Shown here one piece after another: positions 35,085 to 43,814 of a stretch of DNA of 64,000 nt; the first letter of the stretch is position 1; each line of letters begins with the position of its first letter. Made by a program: the position numbers and the translations under genes. The stretch covers positions 1 to 64,000 of the forward strand of contig JAWKUK010000022.1 of NCBI GenBank assembly GCA_041398605.1, read 5' to 3'. The notes beneath the pieces were generated by a model. The model had not been told where the DNA came from. It made no database searches and saw only the letters and a program-made list of their open reading frames with translations. The DNA is from JAWKUK01 sp041398605 (GTDB taxonomy: Bacteria > Planctomycetota > UBA1135 > GCA-002686595).

Positions 35085-36272
35085 TCATGCGCCGAGGAGC
35101 GACGCGAGCACCGGCGTCAGCGCGTCGGCATAGCGCGTCATCCCGAGGTCGTTCGGGTGCGAGCCGTCCGTCATCGCTTCTTCGAAGTCCGCGCCGAGGA
35201 GGCGCTCTGCTTCAACGTAAGCCAGGCCCGTGACGCCGTGCTCGAGCAGCGCGCGGTGCGTCGCACGCAGGGCCTCCGCGTTGCCCGCGTTGCGTTGTCG
35301 GGCGCTCGCGCGCACCCAGCCGTACCCGAGGCGACGGTCCTCCACGAGCACGATCGGCGCGCTCGGTCGCGCCGCGCGGATCCGCTCGACGAGGGCCGCC
35401 GCGCGCTCTGTGATCATCTCGGGCGACATGTTCGGCGCGCAGTCGATGACGAAGGCCGCGGCGTCGAGCTCCGCCAGCAGGTCCGCGAGCGCCGGCTCCA
35501 TCTTGCCGCTGCCGGAGAACCCGAGGTTGATCGTCGGCCGCGCGAGCCGCCGCCCGACGATCGAGGGCCACGCCATCCCGGGCCGCGACGCGCACGCGCC
35601 GTGCAGGATCGACGTGCCGTAGAACACGATGGGCTGCGCTCGCCGCGGCGCGATCAGCTTCAACGCCGCGCCCTCAGGCGCGCCGAGCTCCAGGCTCTCG
35701 ACGCCGTTGTAGAGCGGCAGGTACGCGCGCCACCGTCGATGCCCCTCGTCGATGTTCTCAATCAGCGGGCCTTCGCAGAGCTGCGCGTTGGGGCGATAGA
35801 CCGAGGCCCAGCGCCAGCGCGGCGCGGCGCCCTCCGCGGAGTCGGCGCCGTTCAAGTCGATGCCGTACAAGTCGATGCCGCTGACCCCCGTCGCGGGCAT
35901 GTGCGGCATGGCGAGCGTGCCGGAGGTCAGCTTGTAGCGCACGTGCAGCGCCCGCGCGTCGCCCTCGAACTCGAAGGAGATGCCAGATGAGTGGCGCGAG
36001 AGGCGCCAAACCGCGGGCGGGACCAGGAGCTCGGCCCGCGCCGGCAGCCGGTCGAAGGGGAGCGTCGTGTCGCGCCAACCGCGCCCCTCGGTGTCCTCGG
36101 GGCCGATCGTTTGCCAGGTCACATCGCGCGGGGTCCGCGGCCCGGCCCCCGAGCGCGCCGCCGGGCCAGCCGCCAGGTCAGCCGCTGGACGAGTCGCCGG
36201 GCGCGCGAGCACGGACGGGTCCAGGGCTGCGGCGCCGAGGCCGGCGGCGATGAGGTTGCGTCGAGTGAGCAT
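35085..36272 (-). CDS. Tat-exported SGNH hydrolase (two-domain esterase)
   Basis: 395 aa from the ATG at 36272. It opens with a twin-arginine signal (LTRRNLIAAGLGAAAL). An N-terminal beta domain (residues about 45-190) precedes an SGNH domain: I-V-F-Y-G-T-S-I-L-H-G with the nucleophilic Ser, I-N-L-G-F-S-G-S-G-K-M, and the C-terminal D-G-S-H-P-N with Asp and His. This resembles two-domain SGNH hydrolases that remove acyl groups from carbohydrates. The Tat signal suggests folding before export. It sits alone, opposite the pst operon. Confidence 0.8.
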   Translation of the reverse strand: MLTRRNLIAAGLGAAALDPSVLARPATRPAADLAAGPAARSGAGPRTPRDVTWQTIGPEDTEGRGWRDTTLPFDRLPARAELLVPPAVWRLSRHSSGISFEFEGDARALHVRYKLTSGTLAMPHMPATGVSGIDLYGIDLNGADSAEGAAPRWRWASVYRPNAQLCEGPLIENIDEGHRRWRAYLPLYNGVESLELGAPEGAALKLIAPRRAQPIVFYGTSILHGACASRPGMAWPSIVGRRLARPTINLGFSGSGKMEPALADLLAELDAAAFVIDCAPNMSPEMITERAAALVERIRAARPSAPIVLVEDRRLGYGWVRASARQRNAGNAEALRATHRALLEHGVTGLAYVEAERLLGADFEEAMTDGSHPNDLGMTRYADALTPVLASLLGA

Positions 36273-36351
36273 CCCGGGATCGTACGCCAAGGGCGCTCAG
36301 GTGCGGCGGGATGTCCCATGCCCCGGCTCGGCGCCGGGCGGCGAGCCGACG

Positions 36352-36379
36352 TCTTGATCGTTTCTTGATGGTCTTGACA
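36352..36379 (+). promoter_or_regulatory. Candidate Pho box and -35 element upstream of pstS
   Basis: TCTTGAT (36352-36358), spacer CGTT, TCTTGAT (36363-36369), spacer GG, then TCTTGAC (36372-36378). The first two copies are identical with an 11-nt period, the layout of a PhoB binding site; the third is in a 9-nt step. The last copy overlaps a perfect TTGACA hexamer (36374-36379), which could be the -35. No good -10 follows at 17 nt, in keeping with activator-dependent pst promoters. The site ends 91 bases before the pstS ATG. Confidence 0.6.
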
Positions 36380-36470
36380 CAAGCGGTTGACGGGCCGGGG
36401 CGACCTTCTCCGCGCCCAGAAGGTGCAAGACCGGTCGGGCAACATCCTCACCCGCACCATCCGGCAACCC

Positions 36471-37469
36471 ATGAAGCTCCACACCCTCCTCGCCGCCGCC
36501 GCGCTCTGCGCAGCCCCCGCCCTCGCGTTCCAGGTCAAGGTCGACGAGAACCTGCCCAAGTACACCCCCACCCGGGGCGTCTCCGGCACGATCTCGAGCG
36601 TCGGCTCGGACACGATGAACAACCTCATGACCCTCTGGGCCGAGGGCTACCTGAAGCACTATCCCGACGTGAAGGTCGAGATCCAGGGCAAGGGTTCGTC
36701 GACCGCGCCGCCCGCGCTCCAAGAGGGCACGGCCAACTTCGGCCCGATGAGCCGGGCGATGAAGGACAAGGAGATCGATGAGTTCAAGAAGAAGTACGGG
36801 TACGCCCCGGTGGGCCTCCCGACCTCGATCGACATGCTCGCGGTCTACGTCCACAAGGACAACCCGATCAAGTCGCTGACCATGCAGCAGGTGGACGCGA
36901 TCTTCTCCAGCACCCGCAAGGGCGGCGAGGCGAAGGACATCCGCACCTGGGGTGACCTCGGCCTGACGGGCGAGTGGGCGAGCAAGCCGATCAGCCTCTA
37001 CGGCCGCAACTCGGCCTCTGGTACGTACGGCTACTTCAAGGAGCACGCGCTGTTCAAGGGCGACTACAAGGACAGCGTCAAGGAGCAGCCGGGCAGCTCG
37101 GCCGTCGTCCAGGGCGTCGCGTCCGACAAGTACGCGATCGGCTACAGCGGCATCGGGTACATGACCGCTGACGTCCGCGCCGTGCCGCTGGCTGCGTCGT
37201 CTGCTGACGAGGCGATCTCTGCGACGCCGGAGAACGCGTACACGGGCGACTACCCCTTGGCGCGCTTCCTGTTGATCTACATCAACAAGAAGCCGGGCGA
37301 GGCCCTCGACCCGATGCGCCGCGAGTTCGTGCGCTACATCTACTCGAAGGAGGGCCAGAGCGACGTCGTCAAGGACGGCTACTTCCCGATCACCGCGCGC
37401 ATCGCCCAGAAGGCGCTCGCAGACGTCGGCCTGACCTTGGCGGCCGTCGAAGCGGGCGCGCCGCGCTGA
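36471..37469 (+). CDS. pstS: Phosphate ABC transporter substrate-binding protein
   Basis: 332 aa. The ATG at 36471 opens a signal peptide (MKLHTLLAAAALCAAPALAF); no lipobox Cys is seen, so the protein should be soluble in the periplasm. Phosphate-site motifs are visible: G-S-D-T-M-N-N-L-M near residue 45, a G-K-G-S-S-T-A-P-P loop near 70, and R-N-S-A-S-G-T-Y-G-Y near 183, giving Ser/Thr/Arg ligands. Delivers phosphate to PstCA. First gene of the pst operon and preceded by a Pho-box-like repeat. A hairpin downstream may lower transcription of the permease genes. Confidence 0.92.
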   Translation: MKLHTLLAAAALCAAPALAFQVKVDENLPKYTPTRGVSGTISSVGSDTMNNLMTLWAEGYLKHYPDVKVEIQGKGSSTAPPALQEGTANFGPMSRAMKDKEIDEFKKKYGYAPVGLPTSIDMLAVYVHKDNPIKSLTMQQVDAIFSSTRKGGEAKDIRTWGDLGLTGEWASKPISLYGRNSASGTYGYFKEHALFKGDYKDSVKEQPGSSAVVQGVASDKYAIGYSGIGYMTADVRAVPLAASSADEAISATPENAYTGDYPLARFLLIYINKKPGEALDPMRREFVRYIYSKEGQSDVVKDGYFPITARIAQKALADVGLTLAAVEAGAPR

Positions 37470-37508
37470 GCGCGCGCGCCTCCAGCCACCGATGACGGTA
37501 TGAACTGG

Positions 37509-37538
37509 CGCCAGCACCGACACGACTCGGGGCTGGCG
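37509..37538 (+). terminator. Intercistronic hairpin between pstS and pstC (attenuator candidate)
   Basis: CGCCAGCACCGA (37509-37520) pairs with TCGGGGCTGGCG (37527-37538) with one mismatch around a 6-nt loop, followed by a T-rich TCGTATTCTTTC. Placed between the binding-protein gene and the permease genes, it could cause partial termination or stabilise the pstS mRNA so that PstS is made in excess. Confidence 0.55.
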
Positions 37539-37578
37539 TCGTATTCTTTCGCCACCCGCCTCTCCCCGCGCTGATTCG

Positions 37579-40185
37579 ATGTCCCCCAGCGAACCGCCGA
37601 AACGACCGCAACGCCGCCGGCGTGGCACCAATCGCAGCGCGCTGATCGTCGAGCGCCTCGCACGCGCTGCGATCACGTTCGGCGGCATTGGGACCATCTT
37701 CGCCGTCTTCGGGATCCTGTTCTTCCTGCTCTGGGTCGTGCGGCCGCTCTTCGTGGGCGCGCGGATCGAAGGCAGCCAGGTCTATGCGGTCGGAGACCTC
37801 GGCGCGAGCGAGACCCTGCGGCTAGGGATCGACGACGGGCTGAACCTCGCGTGGACGCTCGACCGCTCTGGTGAGGTCTCCTCGTTCGACCTCACCACCG
37901 GCGCGCGCCTCGAGCGCAAGGCGCTCTTCCCCGACGGCGCGCCCACCGCCTCGGCGTTCCAGTCGCTCTCCGACGAGGCGCTGTTCGGCTTCGCCGACGG
38001 TACGCTGCGCACCGGTCGGCTCGGGTTCGACACGTCGTTCCTGCTCGGTGACGATCTCCCGGAGCACCTGCAGGGCCTGCAGCCCGGCAGCGTCGAAAAG
38101 CACGCTGGCGCGATCGTCGAGCGCACGAACGCCGGTCAGCTGCGGGCGACGCGCTTCGTGGGTACGTTCGACGAGCCCGTGCGCGTCGCGGACGGTGACC
38201 CGATCGAGCTGCTCGACATTTCATACACGCCGGGCGGCGAGGCGATCGCGACTTGGCAGCGCGACGCGACCACCGGCGACGTCCGCATCGCCGTCTCGCG
38301 CGTGCGGATCAAGACGAACATGCTCACCGGTGAGGTCACGCGCAAGCTGACCACGATCGACCTCACGCCGGCGCTGCCGGACGTGCGCGAGACGCCGCGC
38401 GGGATGCTGCTCTCTGGGTCCGGCCAGTCCCTGCTCCTGGCATGGTCGGACGGCCGCGTCGCGAACTTCGACCTGCGCGACGCGAACGAGCCTCGCTTGA
38501 TCGAAGAGCTCGATGTCGTGCCGAGCCCGACGGCGACCTTGACCGCCTTCGCCGCCCTCAGCGGCAAGATCGCCTTCATCGTCGGCGACTCCGAGGGCCA
38601 CCTGTCCAAGTGGTTCACGGTCCGCGACGAAGAGAGCGAGCGCGGCGACCTCTTCTTCAAGAAGGTCTGCGAGTTCCCGCGCGGCAACGCCGCGGTCGAG
38701 CACGTCGCCGTCGCGAGCCGCTCGCGGGTCTTCATCACGTCTTTTGCGGACCTGCACCTCGCGGGTTACCACGGCACGACCGGGGACCAGACCTTTGACT
38801 CGGTGTCGGACGAGCACATCGACGCGCTCGCGATCGCGCCGAAGCAGAACGCAGTCCTCGCGCGCACGAAGTCGGGGCTGAAGCTCTGGCGGGTGCGGCT
38901 CGAGCACCTCGACGCGACCGTCGCATCCATGTTCGAGCCGGTCTGGTACGAGGGCTATCCCGGCCCGCAACACACGTGGCAGTCCACGGGCGGCGCAAGC
39001 GACTTCGAGCCCAAGTACGGCATGCTGCCGCTCGTGTTCGGCACGCTCAAGGCGACGCTCTACTCGATGCTGTTCGGCGCGCCGCTCGCGCTCCTTGCCG
39101 CGCTGTACACGAGCGAGTTCTTGTCGCCGCGGATGCGCGCGCCGATCAAGTCCACCGTCGAGCTCATGGCGAGCTTGCCCAGCGTCGTCTTGGGCTTCCT
39201 CGCGGCGCTCGTGATCGCGCCCTTTGTGCAAGACATCCTGCCCGCGACGATCGCGGCGTTCTTGATGATCCCGGTCGCGGTGCTCCTCGGCGCATACTTG
39301 TGGCAGCTCCTGCCGCAAGCGAAGGCGATCCGCTGGCAGGGCTGGCAGCGCTTCATGATGATCGCGTTGACGATCCCGCTCGGCGTGCTCGGCGGGGTCG
39401 CCCTCGGCGGCCCGATCGAGCGCGTGCTCTTCGCAGGCGACGTCGCGGCTTGGCTGGACGGCCAGCGCGGCGGCGCGCTCGGCGGGTGGGCGTTCCTGCT
39501 GCTGCCGATCTCCGGCTTGCTCGCCGCGCTCCTCAACGGGCGGCTGCTCGGCGGGTTTGTGAAGGAGCGCGCGGCCCGCGACTCGCGCAGCGAGCTCGCG
39601 CGGCTCGAGCTCTTCCGCTTCTTTGGCTGGTTCATCGCGACGCTCGTGCTGGCGTTCGGCCTCGCGGCGGTCTTGAGCGCGCTCGGCTTCGACCCGCGCG
39701 GGAACCTCGTCGGCACCTACATCCAGCGCAACGCGATGATCGTCGGGTTTGCGATGGGCTTCGCGATCATCCCGATCATCTACACGCTGGCCGAGGACGC
39801 GCTCTCCGAAGTGCCCGGGCAGCTACGCGAGGGCAGCCTCGGCGCGGGCGCGACCCCGTGGCAGACCGCGACGCGCATCGTCATTCCGTTTGCGATGAGC
39901 GGGATGTTCTCGGCGCTGATGATCGGGCTCGGGCGCGCGGTCGGCGAGACGATGATCGTGCTGATGGCGGCGGGCAATACGCCGATCATGGAGTGGAACA
40001 TCTTCGCGGGCTTCCGCACCTTGACCGCGAACATCGCGGTGGAGCTGCCCGAGGCGCCGAAGGGCAGCACGCACTATCTGACGCTCTTCTTGGCCGCGCT
40101 CGTGCTCTTCGCGTTGACGTTCGTGCTCAACACGATCGCGGAGCTCGTTCGCCGCCACTTCCGCCGCAGGATGCAAGCGCTGTGA
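37579..40185 (+). CDS. pstC: Phosphate ABC transporter permease PstC with large extracytoplasmic domain
   Basis: 868 aa, nearly three times a minimal PstC. An Arg-rich cytoplasmic N-terminus leads to TM1 (about 34-60). Residues 60-470 are then a non-hydrophobic domain with beta/WD-like repeats of ...V-x-S-F-D-L-x-T-G-type, probably a periplasmic propeller. The permease core starts near 475 (L-P-L-V-F-G-T-L-K-A-T-L-Y-S). The EAA loop that binds PstB reads L-R-E-G-S-L-G-A-G-A-T-P-W-Q-T near 755. Long PstC proteins of this style are known in gammaproteobacteria. The next gene overlaps its stop by 4 nt. Confidence 0.88.
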   Translation: MSPSEPPKRPQRRRRGTNRSALIVERLARAAITFGGIGTIFAVFGILFFLLWVVRPLFVGARIEGSQVYAVGDLGASETLRLGIDDGLNLAWTLDRSGEVSSFDLTTGARLERKALFPDGAPTASAFQSLSDEALFGFADGTLRTGRLGFDTSFLLGDDLPEHLQGLQPGSVEKHAGAIVERTNAGQLRATRFVGTFDEPVRVADGDPIELLDISYTPGGEAIATWQRDATTGDVRIAVSRVRIKTNMLTGEVTRKLTTIDLTPALPDVRETPRGMLLSGSGQSLLLAWSDGRVANFDLRDANEPRLIEELDVVPSPTATLTAFAALSGKIAFIVGDSEGHLSKWFTVRDEESERGDLFFKKVCEFPRGNAAVEHVAVASRSRVFITSFADLHLAGYHGTTGDQTFDSVSDEHIDALAIAPKQNAVLARTKSGLKLWRVRLEHLDATVASMFEPVWYEGYPGPQHTWQSTGGASDFEPKYGMLPLVFGTLKATLYSMLFGAPLALLAALYTSEFLSPRMRAPIKSTVELMASLPSVVLGFLAALVIAPFVQDILPATIAAFLMIPVAVLLGAYLWQLLPQAKAIRWQGWQRFMMIALTIPLGVLGGVALGGPIERVLFAGDVAAWLDGQRGGALGGWAFLLLPISGLLAALLNGRLLGGFVKERAARDSRSELARLELFRFFGWFIATLVLAFGLAAVLSALGFDPRGNLVGTYIQRNAMIVGFAMGFAIIPIIYTLAEDALSEVPGQLREGSLGAGATPWQTATRIVIPFAMSGMFSALMIGLGRAVGETMIVLMAAGNTPIMEWNIFAGFRTLTANIAVELPEAPKGSTHYLTLFLAALVLFALTFVLNTIAELVRRHFRRRMQAL

Positions 40186-41903
40186 CCGTGACGGATCCCA
40201 CTCTCCTCGAGCCGGCGCGGCCGGCGGATCTCCCGGCAGGGAGCCCCGGGCGCGCGCCGCGCTCCGGCCCGCGACGTCGCACATCGTCGCTGCTCGCCAT
40301 GGGCGAGCCGATGGTCTGGTTGATGGGCGGCGCGCTGGCGCTGTGCTTGCTGATGGTGCTGAGCCTCCTCGGCCACGTCGGCTATGAGGGCGCACGCACC
40401 TTCTGGCCGGGCGCGCTCGAGCGCTTCGAGACGAGCCGTGGGCCCTTCCTAGGAGAGGTCACGAAGGTCGAGGACTATACGCCCGAGGGCGCGACCGAGC
40501 CCGTCACGCGCTGGCTCGTGCGCACGGGGAACTTCGACATCTCGGGCACGCACTTCGAGTGGGTTGAGGCGCCGGAGGTCACAGCGCGGAGCCGTCCGGA
40601 CTGGGCGGTCCTCGTCGAGCGCGAGTCGTGGGGCCGCTTCTACGGCGAGCCCGTCGCGCTCGAAGTGCGCGGCGCCGGCCAGCGCACCGAGGGCGCCGCT
40701 GAGGTGTGGGCCAAGCTGCAAGAGCATCTGCCGGTCGTGCACGAGCGGCTGGAGCGGATCCATGAGCTCGAGCGCGACGGCCTCGGTCGCATCAACACGC
40801 GGCTGAACGATGCGCGGCTCGCAGTGCGTCAGGCCGAGCTCGACCACGGCGCTGAATCGCCCCAGGTCGCTGAGGCTCGGGCGTACGCGGCGCAGCTCGA
40901 GCCGGAGGTGGAGCGCGAGTCCCAGCGCATCAACGACGAGATCCGCGAGCTGCGTTCGGTCAACGCGGACTACCACGTCGTCATGCGCGCGTCCGACGGC
41001 TCTGAGCATGAGCTCCCGCTGGCAGAGGTCGTGCGCGTCGTTCCGTCGAACCAGCTGGACTTCGGCGCCAAGGTGTCCGTCTATCTCGATCGGTGGGGCG
41101 AGTTCCTGACGGCGGCGCCGCGCGAAGCGAACAGCGAAGGCGGCATCTGGCCCGCGCTCTTCGGCACGGTCGTCATGACGATGATCATGTCGCTCTTGGT
41201 CGTGCCCTTTGGGGTGCTCGCGGCGCTCTACCTGCGCGAGTACGCCAAGCAGGGCATGCTCGTCAGCTTCGTCCGCATCGCCGTGAACAACCTCGCGGGC
41301 GTGCCGAGCATCGTCTTTGGCGTCTTCGGCCTCGGCTTCTTCTGCTACATCGTCGGCGCGAGCATCGACCAGGTCTTCTTCGAGGCGTCGCTGCCGAACC
41401 CGACCTACGGCAAAGGCGGCATCATGTGGGCGTCGTTGACCTTGGCGCTCCTGACGCTGCCCGTCGTCATCGTGGCGACGGAAGAGGCGCTGTCGGCTGT
41501 GCCGAACTCGATGCGCGAGGGCTCGTACGCCTGCGGGGCGACGAAGTGGCAGACGATTCGGCGGATCATCTTGCCGCGCGCGATGCCTGGCATCATGACC
41601 GGGATGATCCTCGCTGTCGCCCGTGGCGCGGGTGAGGTCGCGCCGCTGATGCTCGTCGGCGCGGTCAAGCTCGCGCCCGACCTGCCGATCGACGGCGCGT
41701 TCCCGTTCGTGCACCCCGAGCGCAGCTTCATGCACCTCGGGTTCCATATCTATGACGTCGGGTTCCAGAGCCAGAACTCCGAGGCGGCGAAGCCGATGGT
41801 CTACACGACCACGCTGCTGCTGATCGGCATCGTCATCACCTTGAACCTGCTCGCGATCTGGATCCGCGCGCGCCTCCGCCGACGCTTCCGTTCGGCCCGC
41901 TGA
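40182..41903 (+). CDS. pstA: Phosphate ABC transporter permease PstA with inserted coiled-coil domain
   Basis: 573 aa from the GTG at 40182, which overlaps the pstC stop (GTGA); a second GTG lies two codons later. TM1 is near residues 45-68. Residues about 75-315 are an inserted hydrophilic domain with a Glu/Arg coiled coil (I-H-E-L-E-R-D-G-L-G-R-I-N...). The permease core begins near 316 (W-P-A-L-F-G-T-V-V-M-T-M), with the EAA loop M-R-E-G-S-Y-A-C-G-A-T-K-W-Q-T. The matching enlargement of PstC and PstA suggests that their outer domains meet. Confidence 0.88.
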   Translation: MTVTDPTLLEPARPADLPAGSPGRAPRSGPRRRTSSLLAMGEPMVWLMGGALALCLLMVLSLLGHVGYEGARTFWPGALERFETSRGPFLGEVTKVEDYTPEGATEPVTRWLVRTGNFDISGTHFEWVEAPEVTARSRPDWAVLVERESWGRFYGEPVALEVRGAGQRTEGAAEVWAKLQEHLPVVHERLERIHELERDGLGRINTRLNDARLAVRQAELDHGAESPQVAEARAYAAQLEPEVERESQRINDEIRELRSVNADYHVVMRASDGSEHELPLAEVVRVVPSNQLDFGAKVSVYLDRWGEFLTAAPREANSEGGIWPALFGTVVMTMIMSLLVVPFGVLAALYLREYAKQGMLVSFVRIAVNNLAGVPSIVFGVFGLGFFCYIVGASIDQVFFEASLPNPTYGKGGIMWASLTLALLTLPVVIVATEEALSAVPNSMREGSYACGATKWQTIRRIILPRAMPGIMTGMILAVARGAGEVAPLMLVGAVKLAPDLPIDGAFPFVHPERSFMHLGFHIYDVGFQSQNSEAAKPMVYTTTLLLIGIVITLNLLAIWIRARLRRRFRSAR

Positions 41904-41988
41904 GGCGCCCCCGGCGGCGCAGGATCGGCACGCTAGACTTGGCCTCGGCCCCGGCAAGGGGCACCACTCGACTCCGCACCTTCGAACC

Positions 41989-42960
41989 ATGGCAGAGCTT
42001 GACGAGCAGAACGACCTGTTGGCGCCGCGCGGCAGCGCATTGAAGCCTGTGGTCAAGGCAATGGGCGGCGCTGTGAACCCCGACGCCGCGCGCGGAGCGC
42101 ATGCGTCACCCAGCAGTGAAGGCGGCGCCGTGATCGGTGGGCTCTTTGAGTCGATCTCGAAGGGTCAGCATTGGGAGTCGGTGATCCACCCCGAGGTCGA
42201 GAGCTGTGAGCCGGTGGTCGAGATCCAGCGCTTTGCCCTGCACTACGGCCAGAGCAAGGCGCTGCACGACGTGTCGCTCAAGGTGCCGAAGGGCCAGGTG
42301 ACCGCACTGATCGGTCCGTCCGGCTGCGGGAAGTCCACGTTGCTGCGGTCGGTCAACCGCATGAACGACCTGATCGACTCGGTCAGCGTCAGCGGCGAGA
42401 TGTTCCTGAACGGCGACCCGATCTACGGCCCGGGCGTCGACGTCATCGACCTGCGCAAGCGCATCGGGATGGTGTTCCAGAAGCCCAACCCGTTCCCGAT
42501 GTCGATCTTCGAGAACGTCATCTACTCGCTGCGCATCGACGGCGTGCGAGATCGGGCGACGCTCGAAGAGGTCTGCGAGGGGAGCCTCAAGGGCGCCGGC
42601 CTTTGGAACGAGGTCAAGGATCGCCTGAAGGACAGCGCGCTCGCGCTCTCCGGCGGACAGCAGCAGCGCCTCTGCATCGCCCGGGCGATCGCCGCCGAGC
42701 CCGAGGTGCTGCTCCTCGACGAGCCGTGCTCGGCCCTCGACCCGATCGCGACCGGCCGGATTGAAGACCTCATCCAAGACCTCAAGGGCCAGTACTCGGT
42801 CCTGATGGTCACCCACAACATGCAACAGGCCTCGCGTGTCTCGGACACGACGGCGTTCATGTACCTCGGGCGCCTCGTCGAGTACGGCCCGACCGAGCAG
42901 ATCTTCCTCTCCCCGCGGCTCAAAGAGACCGAGGACTACGTCACCGGGCGATTCGGCTGA
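41989..42960 (+). CDS. pstB: Phosphate ABC transporter ATP-binding protein
   Basis: 323 aa. Walker A G-P-S-G-C-G-K-S-T near 109-117, the PstB-typical R-M-N-D-L and F-Q-K-P-N-P-F-P-M-S-I, signature L-S-G-G-Q-Q-Q-R, Walker B V-L-L-L-D-E-P-C-S-A-L-D, and switch His in V-T-H-N-M. The core matches PstB closely. About 73 residues precede it, with no recognised domain, which is unusual because PstB is normally about 255 aa. Hydrolyses ATP to drive phosphate import through PstCA. Confidence 0.93.
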   Translation: MAELDEQNDLLAPRGSALKPVVKAMGGAVNPDAARGAHASPSSEGGAVIGGLFESISKGQHWESVIHPEVESCEPVVEIQRFALHYGQSKALHDVSLKVPKGQVTALIGPSGCGKSTLLRSVNRMNDLIDSVSVSGEMFLNGDPIYGPGVDVIDLRKRIGMVFQKPNPFPMSIFENVIYSLRIDGVRDRATLEEVCEGSLKGAGLWNEVKDRLKDSALALSGGQQQRLCIARAIAAEPEVLLLDEPCSALDPIATGRIEDLIQDLKGQYSVLMVTHNMQQASRVSDTTAFMYLGRLVEYGPTEQIFLSPRLKETEDYVTGRFG

Positions 42961-43018
42961 TCGGCGGGCGCGGCGCCGTTGTCTGCGTGCTCCAATGCGC
43001 CAAAGAGACCTCCTGGGT

Positions 43019-43708
43019 ATGACCAAACACCTCCGACTCGACCTCGAGAACCTCGAGAAGCGGCTCCTTTTGCTCGGCGCGCGCGTCGAGGACGCCGTCC
43101 GCAAGTCCGTGCTCGCGCTCCGTAAGGGGCGCAAGGACTTGGCGGAGGAGGTCATCCGTGGCGACCTCGAGATCGACCGGGAAGAGGTCGCGCTCGAGGA
43201 CCTCTGCCTGAAGGTCCTGGCGCTCCACCACCCGGTGGCGAATGACCTGCGCTTCGTCGCGGCGATCTTGAAGATCAACAGCGACCTCGAGCGCATCGGC
43301 GACCTGGCCTCCAACGTCTCCCGACGTTCGCTGCTCTTGCCACAGCCGCTGTCTGCGCCCGCTCCGCCGGAGCTCGAGGGCCTCCTCGAGAACACCGTCC
43401 TGATGCTGCGCGAGGCGCTCGACGCGTTCGTCCAAGGCGACGTGCGGCTCGCGCGCAAGGTGCTGGCGCACGACCAGAAGGTCAACGAGGCGTATCGCGC
43501 GATCGTGGACGCGACAGTGGCGCAGCTGAAGGCCCACACGACCGACGTCGAGGTGGCGATCCTCTACATGAACGCTGCCAAGAACCTCGAGCGGATCGCC
43601 GACCATGCGACGAACATCGCGGAGGACGTCGTGTACATCGTCGAGGGCGAGATCATCCGCCACAAGGCCGCCAAGGCGCGGCTCGAAGGCGGGACGTCGC
43701 CGCTGTGA
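43019..43708 (+). CDS. phoU: PhoU phosphate-signalling regulator
   Basis: 229 aa from the ATG at 43019; an ATG at 42995 would add eight residues. Two tandem PhoU three-helix bundles: A-V-R-K-S-V-L-A-L-R...D-L-E-I-D-R-E-E-V-A-L-E and the metal-binding-type motifs D-L-E-R-I-G-D-L-A-S-N and N-L-E-R-I-A-D-H-A-T-N-I-A-E-D. PhoU links the Pst transporter to PhoR and keeps the Pho regulon off when phosphate is plentiful. Last gene of the classical pst block, 58 nt after pstB. Confidence 0.92.
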   Translation: MTKHLRLDLENLEKRLLLLGARVEDAVRKSVLALRKGRKDLAEEVIRGDLEIDREEVALEDLCLKVLALHHPVANDLRFVAAILKINSDLERIGDLASNVSRRSLLLPQPLSAPAPPELEGLLENTVLMLREALDAFVQGDVRLARKVLAHDQKVNEAYRAIVDATVAQLKAHTTDVEVAILYMNAAKNLERIADHATNIAEDVVYIVEGEIIRHKAAKARLEGGTSPL

Positions 43709-43814
43709 GCGACGTGGTGCGCCCCGCCCCTCAGGCCGCGATGGGCCAAGATTGTTCGCGGCTTGAAGCGGAGACCGCGACGGTTCCAGCCCAAGCCTGC
43801 CGATAGACACCAGC

